Assembly (NCBI GenBank): GCA_013426815.1
Contig: JACDZH010000007.1
Coordinates: 1-38,240 of the forward strand
Length of the DNA stretch: 38,240 bases
Source of the DNA: Paludibacter sp.
GTDB taxonomy: Bacteria; Bacteroidota; Bacteroidia; Bacteroidales; Paludibacteraceae
Direction of reading: 5' to 3'
Shown: one piece after another, positions 10,791 to 19,072 of the stretch
Position numbering within the stretch: the stretch's first letter is position 1
Layout: the number at the start of each line of letters is the position of its first letter
Position numbers and translations under genes: made by a program
The notes under the pieces: model-generated
Database searches by the model: none
What the model was told of the DNA's origin: nothing
What the model saw: only the letters and a program-made list of their open reading frames with translations

Positions 10791-10889
10791 AAATTTTTGT
10801 TTTAGTTTATATTATATAGGAGTTTGTATATTATTTAATACGCTGAAATACAAAATAATAATTCCAAACAATTCTCTCTAAAAGTGATA

Positions 10890-10920
10890 CAAAAGTAGTA
10901 AATTGTTTCGACATTACAAG
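10890..10920 (-). promoter_or_regulatory. Promoter of the sdhCAB operon
   Basis: On the minus strand: CTTG (10920-10917, three of four match TTTG), 19-nt spacer, TACTTTTG (10897-10890), a full match to TAnnTTTG. Predicted transcription start near 10883, giving a leader of about 90 nt. Confidence 0.75.
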
Positions 10921-10981
10921 CTATTACAGAAAAAAATCTTTAATTATATGGGCTGTTATTATTACTTGTAAAATTTGATAA

Positions 10982-11608
10982 TTACCTATCTTTATATGCT
11001 TCAATAATAGCTTTTACTCCATCGGGCGAAACTCGTCCGTACACTTTTTCACCAACCAGAATTACCGGTGCCAATCCACATGCACCCACGCAGCGCAAGC
11101 AACTTATCGAGAATTTACCATCTGTTGAAGTTTCGCCAACTGAAATACCCAATTGTCGTTTGAACTCTTCAAGTACTTTTTCCGCACCTCTTACATAACA
11201 TGCAGTTCCTGTACAAATTGAAATTGGAAAACGACCTTTTGGAATCATAGTGAAATAGGAGTAAAAAGTAACCACGCCATAAACACGTGCAGTTGAAATA
11301 TTCAACGAATGAGCGATTACTTCCTGTACTTCAGCTGGTAAATAACCAAAAGCCTGTTGAGTTTGATGTAGTACATTGATAAGTTCTCCTGCTTCATTAT
11401 TAAATAATTGACAGATTTCCTTTATTTTGTTAATTTTGTCATCTGATAGACGAAACTTAACTTTTACTTTATCTTTATCTGCTGAAGCATACGTATACAT
11501 AGTCGATGTTTTATCTAATTTTTGTATTATTTCACCAGCTTCCTTCGACGTTTTTATTGCATCTCCTGTTTTAATTGTATTATCCTCAGATATTATTTTG
11601 CTAATCAT
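10982..11608 (-). CDS. hydC: [FeFe] hydrogenase HydC / NuoE-like [2Fe-2S] subunit
   Basis: Small thioredoxin-fold ferredoxin subunit of a trimeric NAD(H)-linked hydrogenase, homologous to NuoE of complex I. The [2Fe-2S] ligands are visible as CTGTAC (Cys132, Cys137) and CVGAC (Cys173, Cys177). The helical N-terminal part (VLHQTQQAFGYLP, ARVYGVVTFYSYF) is typical of the family. At 208 residues it has about 45 more N-terminal residues than usual; an internal ATG at Met37 (11500) would give a standard-length protein, so the start is uncertain. It lies 55 nt after hydA in the same direction and is the last gene of the cluster. Confidence 0.9.
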   Translation of the reverse strand: MISKIISEDNTIKTGDAIKTSKEAGEIIQKLDKTSTMYTYASADKDKVKVKFRLSDDKINKIKEICQLFNNEAGELINVLHQTQQAFGYLPAEVQEVIAHSLNISTARVYGVVTFYSYFTMIPKGRFPISICTGTACYVRGAEKVLEEFKRQLGISVGETSTDGKFSISCLRCVGACGLAPVILVGEKVYGRVSPDGVKAIIEAYKDR

Positions 11609-11663
11609 ACGACTGAATTTTATAATTATTTTTCTGTGTTAAAAGACTTTTATCTATTGTAAA

Positions 11664-13436
11664 TTACTCATGAATAGACACTTCATTACCTTTATCAAAA
11701 TACGTAGTATGCAATAATTTATGAGATTTATGACCACAAGGTTCACCTAAAAACTCATCGTACAATTTAATAATATCAGGATTTTGATGCGATTTACGTA
11801 ATACTTTTCCATTATCTTCGCTATAAAGCGAAGCAGCGCGTTTTTTCAAAATTTCACTGTCACCATGATGGAACGGCTGACCACCACCACCAATACAGCC
11901 ACCGGGACAAGCCATAATTTCAATGGCATGATATTTCGATACTCCTGCTCTAACGTCATTCAATAGTTTACGCGCATTGGCCAATCCGTGTGCTATACCG
12001 ATATTAAAAGGCAATCCATCAAAATCAATAGTTGCCGAACGAATACCCTCCATACCACGTAATAATTTCAGATCCACTTTTTCCAGTGTTTTTCCGGTAT
12101 GCAATTCGTAGGCTGTGCGACAAGCCGCTTCAATAACACCACCCGTATTACCAAAAATAACACCAGCGCCTGTTGATTCGCCCATCGGATTATCAAATCC
12201 TTCTTCCGGCAAATCCATAAAATCAATATTTGCCTGTTTAATAAATAATGCCAACTCACGTGTAGATAATGAAAAGTCAACATCCGGATTACCATCTACC
12301 TTAAATTCATCGCGTTGACATTCATATTTTTTTGCCAGACAAGGCATGATTGAAACAACTACTAAATCTTTGCGGTTTACGCCAATTTTCTCAGCAAAAT
12401 ATGATTTTGCTATTGCTCCAAACATTTGTTGCGGCGATTTGGCCGTCGAAGGAATATCCAACAAATCAGAGAAGTTATGTTCAAAAAAGTTTACCCAACC
12501 CGGACAACAAGAAGTCAGCATTGGTAATTTCACAGTCGTATCACCACTCAAATGACGGTTCAAACGACCCAACAACTCTGTGCTTTCCTCCATAATAGTA
12601 AGATCGGCAGCAAAATCAGTATCGAACACGTACTTAAAGCCCAAACGACGTAAAGCAGCAACCATTTTCCCTGTCACCGAAGTGCCTGGTTCTAAGCCAA
12701 ATTCTTCGCCCAAAGCTGCACGTACAGCAGGAGCCGTTTGCACTATAACAGTTTTTGATTTATCGGAAAGGGCGCGAAGTACATCATTAGAATGGTCAAC
12801 TTCTGTCAATGCACCGGTTGGACATACCGAAACACATTGTCCGCAATAGGTACAAGGTGATTTCTCTAAATCCATTTCAAATGCAGGTGCAACTACCGAT
12901 TTAAATCCTCTATTAACAGCCGATAAGGCACCAACCGTTTGTATTTCATTGCACATCATTTCGCAACGACGACACATAATACATTTATCTACATCGCGAA
13001 TGATGGACGGTGACGTATCTTTACGATAAGTTGATTTCTCACCCTGATATGGAATGTCCCGAATTCCAAATTTAGTGGCAATGCTTTGCAACTCACAACT
13101 TCCGGACTTTGCACACACCAAACAATCGAATGGATGATCGGAAATCATTAATTTAACAATGGTTCGGCGTGCATTCAACACACGGATATTATGTGTATTC
13201 ACAACCATTCCCTCAATGGCTTCTGTAGCACAAGAAGGAGCAAGATTTTTACGACCTTCAACTTCTACCACGCAAACTCGGCAGCCACCGGGCTTATTTT
13301 CAATTTTCATATCGCAAAGTTCGAAATGACAAAGTGAAGGTATCTCGATTCCGACTTTTCTGGCTGCCTTTAAAAGTGAAGTTCCTTTTTCGACTTCTAC
13401 AATTTTATTATCTATTTTAAGTTTAATCATTTCCAT
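11664..13436 (-). CDS. hydA: [FeFe] hydrogenase catalytic subunit HydA
   Basis: Evolves or takes up H2 at the H-cluster. Domains in order: an N-terminal [2Fe-2S] domain (Cys36, 52, 55, 69); an HPFDCLVCAKSGSC His/Cys-ligated [4Fe-4S] (His101, Cys105, 108, 114); a two-cluster ferredoxin domain (CIMCRRCEMMC at 152-162, CTYCGQCVSVCP at 195-206); then the H-domain with all three signatures, L1 TSCCPGW (308-314), L2 MPCLAKKYEC (364-373) and L3 MACPGGCIGGGGQP (508-521). All ligand cysteines are present, so it should be active if the HydEFG maturases are encoded elsewhere; none is in this window. With HydB and HydC it matches the trimeric group A3 enzymes, which can couple NADH and reduced ferredoxin to H2. 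Its start overlaps the hydB 3' end by 14 nt. Confidence 0.96.
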   Translation of the reverse strand: MEMIKLKIDNKIVEVEKGTSLLKAARKVGIEIPSLCHFELCDMKIENKPGGCRVCVVEVEGRKNLAPSCATEAIEGMVVNTHNIRVLNARRTIVKLMISDHPFDCLVCAKSGSCELQSIATKFGIRDIPYQGEKSTYRKDTSPSIIRDVDKCIMCRRCEMMCNEIQTVGALSAVNRGFKSVVAPAFEMDLEKSPCTYCGQCVSVCPTGALTEVDHSNDVLRALSDKSKTVIVQTAPAVRAALGEEFGLEPGTSVTGKMVAALRRLGFKYVFDTDFAADLTIMEESTELLGRLNRHLSGDTTVKLPMLTSCCPGWVNFFEHNFSDLLDIPSTAKSPQQMFGAIAKSYFAEKIGVNRKDLVVVSIMPCLAKKYECQRDEFKVDGNPDVDFSLSTRELALFIKQANIDFMDLPEEGFDNPMGESTGAGVIFGNTGGVIEAACRTAYELHTGKTLEKVDLKLLRGMEGIRSATIDFDGLPFNIGIAHGLANARKLLNDVRAGVSKYHAIEIMACPGGCIGGGGQPFHHGDSEILKKRAASLYSEDNGKVLRKSHQNPDIIKLYDEFLGEPCGHKSHKLLHTTYFDKGNEVSIHE

Positions 13437-15312
13437 GTTCTACGAGCTTATTTTTTTCTAATTTAATACTGATGGCATCGAATGCACATTTTTCTTCACA
13501 AGCACCACACTTAATACATAAATCCTGATTAATCACATGTGCTTGTTTTTTGTCGCCAGTAATTGCATTCACTGGACAGCAGCGTTTACAAGCCGTACAA
13601 CCCACACATTGGTCGGGTTCAATGTAGTAATGTAGCAATGACTTACATTGACCTGCTCGACATTTTTTGTCGATAATGTGTTCCAAGTACTCTTCTTTAA
13701 AATTTAAAATAGTAGAAAGAACAGGATTTGGAGAAGTTTGACCCAATCCGCACAACGAAGTATCCTTAATTACTGAACTTAGGTTTTTTAATCTCTCCAT
13801 ATCTTCCATAGTGCCTTTGCCCTGTGTAATTCTTTCGAGAATTTCGTACAAGCGTTTGTTTCCAATGCGGCAAGGAGTACATTTTCCGCAGGATTCTTCG
13901 ACAATGAAGTCGAGGTAAAATTTTGCTACGGAAACCATACAATCATCTTCGTCAAGCACAATCATCCCGCCCGAACCCATCATTGAACCTGCTTCGACAA
14001 GGTTGTCATAGTCAATAGCTGTGTCAAGGTGTTTCTCTGTCAAACAGCCACCCGAAGGTCCTCCGGTTTGAACAGCTTTAAATTTTTTGCCATCTTTTAT
14101 TCCACCACCAATTTCGAAAATAATTTCGCGAAGCGTTATTCCCATAGGCACTTCAATTAAACCAACATTGTTGATTTTTCCGGCTAAAGCAAATACTTTA
14201 GTACCCTTCGATTTTTCAGTTCCAATGCTTGCATACCAATCTCCGCCTTTATTAATTATAACTGGAATATTGACAAATGTTTCTACATTGTTCACATTGG
14301 TTGGCTTGTTTAAATAGCCTGAAACTGAAGGAAATGGTGGTTTGAAAGTTGGTTCACCCCGCAAGCCTTCCATAGAAAGAATTAAAGCAGTTTCCTCGCC
14401 ACAAACAAATGCACCAGCTCCGTAACGCAATTCTATGTCGAAATTGAAGCCGGTTCCCATTATATTTTCGCCTAATAATCCAAGCTCACGTGCCTGATTA
14501 ATTGCCATTTTTAATCGGGTAATTGCCAATGGATATTCGGCACGAATATAAACCAACCCTTTTGTTCCACCAATAGAATAACCGCAAATGGCCATGGCCT
14601 CAATGACCGAATGAGGGTCGCCTTCCAAAATAGCACGATCCATAAATGCACCAGGATCTCCTTCATCTGCATTACAAACTACATACTTTTGATCAGCAGC
14701 CACTTTGCTGGTTATTTCCCATTTCAAGCCCGTAGGAAAACCTCCACCTCCACGACCTCTTAGTCCAGATTTTTTAATAATATCGATGGTTTGTTGGGCA
14801 TTCATCTGTGTGAGCACTTTCCCAAGTGCCAGATAACCGTCATTTATGATAGAGTCTTCAATATTTTCAGGATTGATTGCGCCACAATTTCGTAAAGCAA
14901 TACGATGTTGTTTCTTGTAAAATCCCATTTTCTGAGAATCGCTAACCTGAACGTTTGTTGCGGGATCGGTGTAAAACATTCGTTCAACTTTGTTACCTTT
15001 TACAATATGCTCTTCTACAATTTCTCGGGCATCTTTTGGTGTCACTTCGGTGTATAAAGTATTGTCATGCAACACTTTTACAATCGGTCCTTTTTCGCAG
15101 AAACCAAAACATCCTGTCATTGTAACCAGCACTTCTTGATCTAATCCTTTGTCTGTTAAAATTTCATTAAGGTTAAAGTTCAGGCATTTACTTTGAGCAG
15201 CATGGCAACCGGTACCTCCACAAACATGGAGATGCTTAAGGTATTTTGCACTGCAAGCTTCAAGCAATTCCTTCATTTTTTTAAGATCAGCCAAAGTTTT
15301 CAATTTTGTCAT
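13423..15312 (-). CDS. hydB: [FeFe] hydrogenase HydB / NuoF-like NADH- and FMN-binding subunit
   Basis: NAD(H)-reactive subunit. The N-terminal thioredoxin-like ferredoxin part has CGGTGC (Cys31, Cys36) and CFGFC (Cys68, Cys72). The NuoF core has GLRGRGGGGFPTGLKWE (FMN/NADH site) and NADEGDPGAFMDR, then the ESCGKCTPCRIG [4Fe-4S] site. The last ~60 residues carry two [4Fe-4S] motifs, CVGCTACKRCCP and CIKCGACEEKCA. This domain order (2Fe-2S, NuoF, 2x4Fe-4S; 629 residues) is that of HydB of bifurcating hydrogenases rather than respiratory complex I. It is the first gene of hydB-hydA-hydC. No nuo membrane-subunit genes are nearby, which supports a soluble hydrogenase. Confidence 0.95.
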   Translation of the reverse strand: MTKLKTLADLKKMKELLEACSAKYLKHLHVCGGTGCHAAQSKCLNFNLNEILTDKGLDQEVLVTMTGCFGFCEKGPIVKVLHDNTLYTEVTPKDAREIVEEHIVKGNKVERMFYTDPATNVQVSDSQKMGFYKKQHRIALRNCGAINPENIEDSIINDGYLALGKVLTQMNAQQTIDIIKKSGLRGRGGGGFPTGLKWEITSKVAADQKYVVCNADEGDPGAFMDRAILEGDPHSVIEAMAICGYSIGGTKGLVYIRAEYPLAITRLKMAINQARELGLLGENIMGTGFNFDIELRYGAGAFVCGEETALILSMEGLRGEPTFKPPFPSVSGYLNKPTNVNNVETFVNIPVIINKGGDWYASIGTEKSKGTKVFALAGKINNVGLIEVPMGITLREIIFEIGGGIKDGKKFKAVQTGGPSGGCLTEKHLDTAIDYDNLVEAGSMMGSGGMIVLDEDDCMVSVAKFYLDFIVEESCGKCTPCRIGNKRLYEILERITQGKGTMEDMERLKNLSSVIKDTSLCGLGQTSPNPVLSTILNFKEEYLEHIIDKKCRAGQCKSLLHYYIEPDQCVGCTACKRCCPVNAITGDKKQAHVINQDLCIKCGACEEKCAFDAISIKLEKNKLVEHGND

Positions 15313-15593
15313 AATTTGCTTTTACTTTTGTGATTATATCTAAATATATTTTCTATTCAAAGTTTTAAAATTGGAATTGTTACTCGTTAATCAAAAAAGA
15401 AGAATGAAATACAATTACGATTAATATTCTAGAAGTTTAAAGTAAAATACAACAAAACTCAAACTATTTATTGTTAATTTACTTAAAATAGCAATATGCC
15501 GTAAATGTTGTCAATATTCAAAAAAATTTGGACTACCAATTCGCTCAATTTCAACAAAATCATATAAATTGTTGACTTTTTTGAAATTTTGCA
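15313..15593. other. Long putative hydBAC leader, no gene seen
   Basis: About 280 nt between the predicted hyd transcription start and the hydB ATG. It has no reading frame of interest and no strong hairpin. If the assigned promoter is right this is an unusually long 5' leader; otherwise an undetected promoter lies closer to hydB. Confidence 0.5.
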
Positions 15594-15625
15594 TAAAAGT
15601 ACAACATTGATTTAAACAAAACAAA
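15594..15625 (-). promoter_or_regulatory. Candidate promoter of the hydBAC operon
   Basis: Minus strand: TTTG (15625-15622), 20-nt spacer, TACTTTTA (15601-15594), one mismatch to TAnnTTTG. Predicted start near 15587. Confidence 0.55.
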
Positions 15626-15716
15626 TCATTGCGGAAAAATTTCTTTAATTATTTTACTTCTGTCTTGTTTACATTAATTAACTAGCTAGGGTATTCTAAA
15701 TTAAATATTAAGTTAA

Positions 15717-15746
15717 CAAAAATGGCGACAATAAATTTGCCGCCAT
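15717..15746 (-). terminator. Intrinsic terminator after miaB
   Basis: Minus-strand hairpin ATGGCG (15746-15741) pairing with CGCCAT (15727-15722), extended by one pair across a mismatch, followed by a run of five T. It begins 24 nt after the miaB stop. Confidence 0.6.
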
Positions 15747-15769
15747 CGTAATAATTCAAAAATACTTTG

Positions 15770-17140
15770 TTATTCTATTACTTCGCCAATAAGTGCCGCC
15801 GAAGAAGCACTTAAAATTTTTACTTGAATAGTTTCGCCAATATGTCTATTAATTCGTGGGAAAATTACCACTTTATTTTGTGATGTACGACCAAAAAGTT
15901 GTTCTTTCGACTTTTTGGAAAATCCTTCGACCAATACTTCGAAAGTTTTTCCAATATCACGATGATTTCCCTGATGCGTCAATTCTCGTTGTACATCAAT
16001 AATTTCGGCTAACCGACGTAATTTTTCTTTTTCGGGTATATTATCCGGTAAATTTTTGGCAGCAAAAGTTCCGGGACGTTCGGAATATTTAAACATAAAT
16101 GCCAAATCGAAATTAACCTCACGTAAGAGTGAAAGTGTAAGCTGATGATCTACTTCCGTTTCGCCATGAAAACCACAAAACACATCAGTACTTATGGATG
16201 CTTCGGGCAAAATGCGACGAATAGCTGCAATACGTTCCAAATACCATTCACGGGTATATTTTCGGTTCATCAATTTCAAAATTGCGTCACTGCCCGATTG
16301 TACGGGTAAATGTATTGCTTTACATAAGTTGGGATATTGCGCAATGGTTTCTAGTGTACAATCGGTCATATCTTTGGGGTGCGAAGTTGAAAACCTGAAA
16401 CGAATTTCGGGTGCAGCTTCGGCTACAATGCGCAACAATTCTGGAAACTCAATCAATTCACCGGCTTTTGCGATGTGATATGAATTTACATTTTGACCCA
16501 GTAAAGTCACTTCTTTATAATTCTTAGCTTGTAAATCTTTGAGTTCGTTCAAAATGCTTTCCACATCACGACTTCGTTCTCTTCCGCGTGTGTAAGGAAC
16601 AATGCAATAAGAACAAAAATTATTACAACCACGCATAATGGAAATAAACCCCGAAATGGATTTACCAATGCGTGTAGGAAGTATTTCACTATAAGTTTCG
16701 GTAGTTGAAAGTTCTACATTAATGGTTTTATTTCCATGCTCCACACTTCCAATCAAATTTGGAATATCCAAATATGCATCCGGACCTACAACGATATGAA
16801 CACCATGTTTATTGATTAATTCATCTTTCACTCGTTCGGCCATACAGCCTACCACTCCAATAATCAGTTTTTTATTTTTACCTTTGAGTGTTTCAAAATA
16901 CTTTAATCGGTTAATTACCTTTTGCTCAGCATTATCGCGAATAGAACAGGTGTTTACAAATATGGCATCTGCCTCGGCAATATTATCGGTCAACTCAAAA
17001 CCATCCATTTGCATTATTGAAGCTACTACTTCGCTATCTGCCATATTCATCTGACAACCATAGGTTTCGATGAAAAGTTTTTTGTCGTTCAAAGCTGATT
17101 TAAAATCCGTTAATTCGATAGTTAGTTCGTTTGAATTCAT
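15770..17140 (-). CDS. miaB: tRNA-2-methylthio-N6-dimethylallyladenosine synthase (MiaB)
   Basis: Radical-SAM methylthiotransferase that adds the 2-methylthio group to i6A37 of tRNAs reading UNN codons. The N-terminal UPF0004 domain has three cluster cysteines (ETYGCQMN, NTCSIRDNAEQ, VGCMAER). The radical-SAM motif CNNFCSYC sits in RGCNNFCSYCIVPYTRGRERSR. The C-terminal TRAM domain closes the 456-residue protein, which is standard length. NTCSIRDNAEQKVINRL separates MiaB from RimO and MtaB. It appears monocistronic. A TATCTTTG box at 17174-17167 upstream could be its -7 element, but the -33 partner is poor. Confidence 0.95.
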   Translation of the reverse strand: MNSNELTIELTDFKSALNDKKLFIETYGCQMNMADSEVVASIMQMDGFELTDNIAEADAIFVNTCSIRDNAEQKVINRLKYFETLKGKNKKLIIGVVGCMAERVKDELINKHGVHIVVGPDAYLDIPNLIGSVEHGNKTINVELSTTETYSEILPTRIGKSISGFISIMRGCNNFCSYCIVPYTRGRERSRDVESILNELKDLQAKNYKEVTLLGQNVNSYHIAKAGELIEFPELLRIVAEAAPEIRFRFSTSHPKDMTDCTLETIAQYPNLCKAIHLPVQSGSDAILKLMNRKYTREWYLERIAAIRRILPEASISTDVFCGFHGETEVDHQLTLSLLREVNFDLAFMFKYSERPGTFAAKNLPDNIPEKEKLRRLAEIIDVQRELTHQGNHRDIGKTFEVLVEGFSKKSKEQLFGRTSQNKVVIFPRINRHIGETIQVKILSASSAALIGEVIE

Positions 17141-17166
17141 TCTTTATTAGACTGTTTTTTGAGGCA

Positions 17167-17174
17167 CAAAGATA
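17167..17174 (-). promoter_or_regulatory. Candidate -7 element of the miaB promoter
   Basis: TATCTTTG on the minus strand, a full TAnnTTTG match 27 nt upstream of the miaB ATG. No TTTG lies at the expected 19-21 nt spacing. Confidence 0.4.
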
Positions 17175-17397
17175 CACCAAGTAATGCATAATTCATAATT
17201 CAAAGTTATTAATGCTTTTAAATATTTTATTTTAAGCTAGTCTAAAAATGGGCATTAAGTCACGATTTAAAATTAATTTCACATTATTTAACTATGGTTT
17301 CACAAATCACATAAGCCTAGAAATGAATATATTACCAAGCATACTGTTAATTTTAACTTGAAATTCGAAATATATCTGAAAAATATTGATATAAATG

Positions 17398-17429
17398 TTT
17401 GCAGGATTAAAAAACTTTACTCAATTTTG
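17398..17429 (+). promoter_or_regulatory. Candidate promoter of an intergenic small RNA
   Basis: TTTG (17398-17401), 20-nt spacer, CAATTTTG (17422-17429), one mismatch to TAnnTTTG. No gene on this strand follows before a strong terminator at 17482-17517. Confidence 0.45.
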
Positions 17430-17435
17430 CAATGT

Positions 17436-17518
17436 AAACAAACAGATAAATTTTTCATAGTTAAGGTTTAGGTTAAAATGTACAATGGGTGGCTGTGAAG
17501 TTACCCATTGTTTTTTTC
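17436..17518 (+). ncRNA. Candidate small RNA of about 80 nt
   Basis: Defined by a promoter-like pair at 17398-17429 and a strong Rho-independent terminator at 17482-17517, with no plausible protein between. The 5' half is AT-rich and unstructured; the 3' half is the terminator stem with a 12-nt loop. miaB is on the opposite strand upstream, so the terminator cannot belong to it. I do not recognise the RNA family. The transcription start is inferred from promoter spacing only. Confidence 0.45.
17482..17517 (+). terminator. Orphan intrinsic terminator on the plus strand
   Basis: Stem ACAATGGGT (17482-17490) with ACCCATTGT (17503-17511), 12-nt loop, then an unbroken T tract to 17517. The opposite strand has no T run after the stem, so it is oriented plus. 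Confidence 0.8.
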
Positions 17519-17608
17519 CAATATAATTTATGGAAACACATTAAAATAAATTTAAGAAATTGTTTGCTTTTTATGAAAAAAAGAAAAAAACAATTATACT
17601 TGATTCAA

Positions 17609-17640
17609 TTTGCACTAAATAAAAAAAACTTGTATATTTG
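17609..17640 (+). promoter_or_regulatory. Promoter of greA
   Basis: TTTG (17609-17612), 20-nt spacer, TATATTTG (17633-17640): a perfect match to the Bacteroidota housekeeping promoter. Predicted start near 17647, 89 nt before the greA ATG. Confidence 0.85.
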
Positions 17641-17669
17641 CAACTCATTATGACACAAACAACGAATTG

Positions 17670-17702
17670 GAGTTCCGGCGAATATTGTCGGAATTCTTTT
17701 TT
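17670..17702 (+). promoter_or_regulatory. Attenuator-like terminator hairpin in the greA leader
   Basis: A 10-bp stem (17670-17679 with 17687-17696, two G-U pairs) and a 7-nt loop, followed by six T. It lies between the greA promoter and start codon, so it is expected to terminate a fraction of transcripts before greA. No alternative antiterminator pairing was worked out. Confidence 0.65.
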
Positions 17703-17735
17703 GTTATATTTTTTTAAAAAAATGGAGAAATCGCT

Positions 17736-18206
17736 ATGGCAACAAATTATATGACCGCTGATGGTTACAAAAAATTGGTAGAAGAATTGAATGAACTTGA
17801 AAGAGTGCAACGCCCCGCTATATCGAAACTAATTGGAGAAGCCCGCGATAAAGGTGATTTATCGGAAAATGCTGAATATGATGCTGCCAAAGAAGCCCAA
17901 GGGATGCTTGAAATGAAAATTTCGAATCTGAAAAATATGATAAATTCAGCTCGTATGATTGACGAATCAAAAATTAACACAAACGAAGTTCAAATATTGA
18001 CCAGAGTTAAAATAAAAAACATAAAATCTGGGCAAATTATGACCTATATTATAGTTTCAGAAAGTGAAGCAAACTTAAAAGAGGGTAAACTATCTGTTAC
18101 AACACCCATTGCCAAGGGATTACTTGGGAAAAAAGTGGGTCAGAAAGCATCTGTTACTGTACCTTCGGGTGAAATGGAATTTGAAGTATTGGAAATTAGT
18201 TTATAG
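17736..18206 (+). CDS. greA: Transcription elongation factor GreA
   Basis: Rescues backtracked RNA polymerase by stimulating transcript cleavage through the secondary channel. The N-terminal coiled coil carries the tip motif GDLSENAEYDAAKE with the acidic pair that positions the catalytic Mg2+. The C-terminal FKBP-like domain ends in TVPSGEMEFEVLEI. At 156 residues it is family length. The start is supported by GGAG about 9 nt upstream, at 17724-17727. It is followed 69 nt later by a HIT-family gene on the same strand. Its leader holds a terminator hairpin and a 34-codon reading frame (17650-17754) that overlaps the greA start. Confidence 0.96.
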   Translation: MATNYMTADGYKKLVEELNELERVQRPAISKLIGEARDKGDLSENAEYDAAKEAQGMLEMKISNLKNMINSARMIDESKINTNEVQILTRVKIKNIKSGQIMTYIIVSESEANLKEGKLSVTTPIAKGLLGKKVGQKASVTVPSGEMEFEVLEISL

Positions 18207-18275
18207 TTTACTGATTGAATATTGAATTTAACAAATTTACAAATCAACCATTAACCAATAACTATTTATATAAAT

Positions 18276-18668
18276 ATGACAATTTTTAGTCGTATAATTG
18301 CAGGAGAGATTCCTTGCTACAAAATTGCAGAAAATGAGCTGTTTTTTGCATTTTTGGATATCAACCCAATGTCCAAAGGGCATACACTCGTAATTCCAAA
18401 GGCAGAAAAAGATTATTTTTTTGATTTGAACGACAGCACTTTAGCCGACATGATTTTATTTGCAAAAAAAGTGGCAATTGCTATCGAAAAAAGTGTTTCA
18501 TGTGTTCGAATTGGAGTGGCTGTAATAGGTTTAGAAGTTCCACATGCTCACATTCACTTAATTCCTATCAAAAATGAATCTGATATGAATTTTCGGAATC
18601 CCAAACTGAAACTCAGTACTGACGAAATGAATGAAATTGCTAATAGAATCTCTGAAAATTTGGTGTAA
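18276..18668 (+). CDS. HIT-family nucleotide hydrolase/transferase
   Basis: Histidine-triad protein, likely a purine nucleoside phosphoramidase or dinucleoside-polyphosphate hydrolase; the exact substrate cannot be read from sequence. The triad is VPHAHIHLIPI, with His90, His92 and His94. The N-terminal FSRIIAGEIPCYKI and FLDINPMSKGHTLVIPK blocks are diagnostic of the family. Length is 130 residues. It is probably co-transcribed with greA, and the pair ends at a strong terminator. Confidence 0.93.
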   Translation: MTIFSRIIAGEIPCYKIAENELFFAFLDINPMSKGHTLVIPKAEKDYFFDLNDSTLADMILFAKKVAIAIEKSVSCVRIGVAVIGLEVPHAHIHLIPIKNESDMNFRNPKLKLSTDEMNEIANRISENLV

Positions 18669-18684
18669 GTATAATTTTATAACT

Positions 18685-18732
18685 AAACGTGTGAAGTTAA
18701 AAACCAATTGGTTTTAACTTCGCACGTTTTTT
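18685..18732 (+). terminator. Intrinsic terminator of greA-HIT
   Basis: A stem of about 20 bp (18685-18703 region with 18710-18730, one bulged A, one G-U pair) and an AATT-centred loop, ending in a T run. Confidence 0.88.
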
Positions 18733-18733
18733 A

Positions 18734-19072
18734 TTTTGAAAATAAATAATATGTAATAATTAATGATAAGTATTTGCTCGAAATTACTTTATACCTTATA
18801 GATAGATTATGTTATTGTTTATCAGACAGTAACATTAAATAATATTATAAATGAAAGTGCTTATCCACTTCGGTCAAGTGTTTTTGCTAATATACAATAT
18901 TTCAAGCATTTATATAAATGGCGAAATCGAAGCTAATTCATTGACATAATGGCTGTTGTGCTTTTTAATTTTTATCGAAATGGATAAGCAGTTAAATTAA
19001 TTAGTACTGAATTCTAATGTTTTTGATTAATATTTAGAAACACACTTGTAACTAGTAACTAAACTCTTGGAA
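18734..19072. other. Intergenic region, no gene seen
   Basis: AT-rich convergent intergenic DNA between the HIT terminator and the end of the acyltransferase gene. The only notable element is a copy of the CTTGTAACTAGTAACT word at 19045-19060, the same unit found at both ends of the four-helix-bundle cassette. Confidence 0.55.

Noticed and set aside
10982-15312. Interpretation of hydBAC as complex I (nuoEFG) genes
   Set aside because: HydA has all three H-cluster signatures, HydB carries the extra ferredoxin domains of hydrogenases, and no membrane nuo genes are present.
17571-17810. 79-codon minus-strand reading frame over the greA start
   Set aside because: It lies opposite the greA promoter, leader and start; its composition reflects AT-rich leader DNA.
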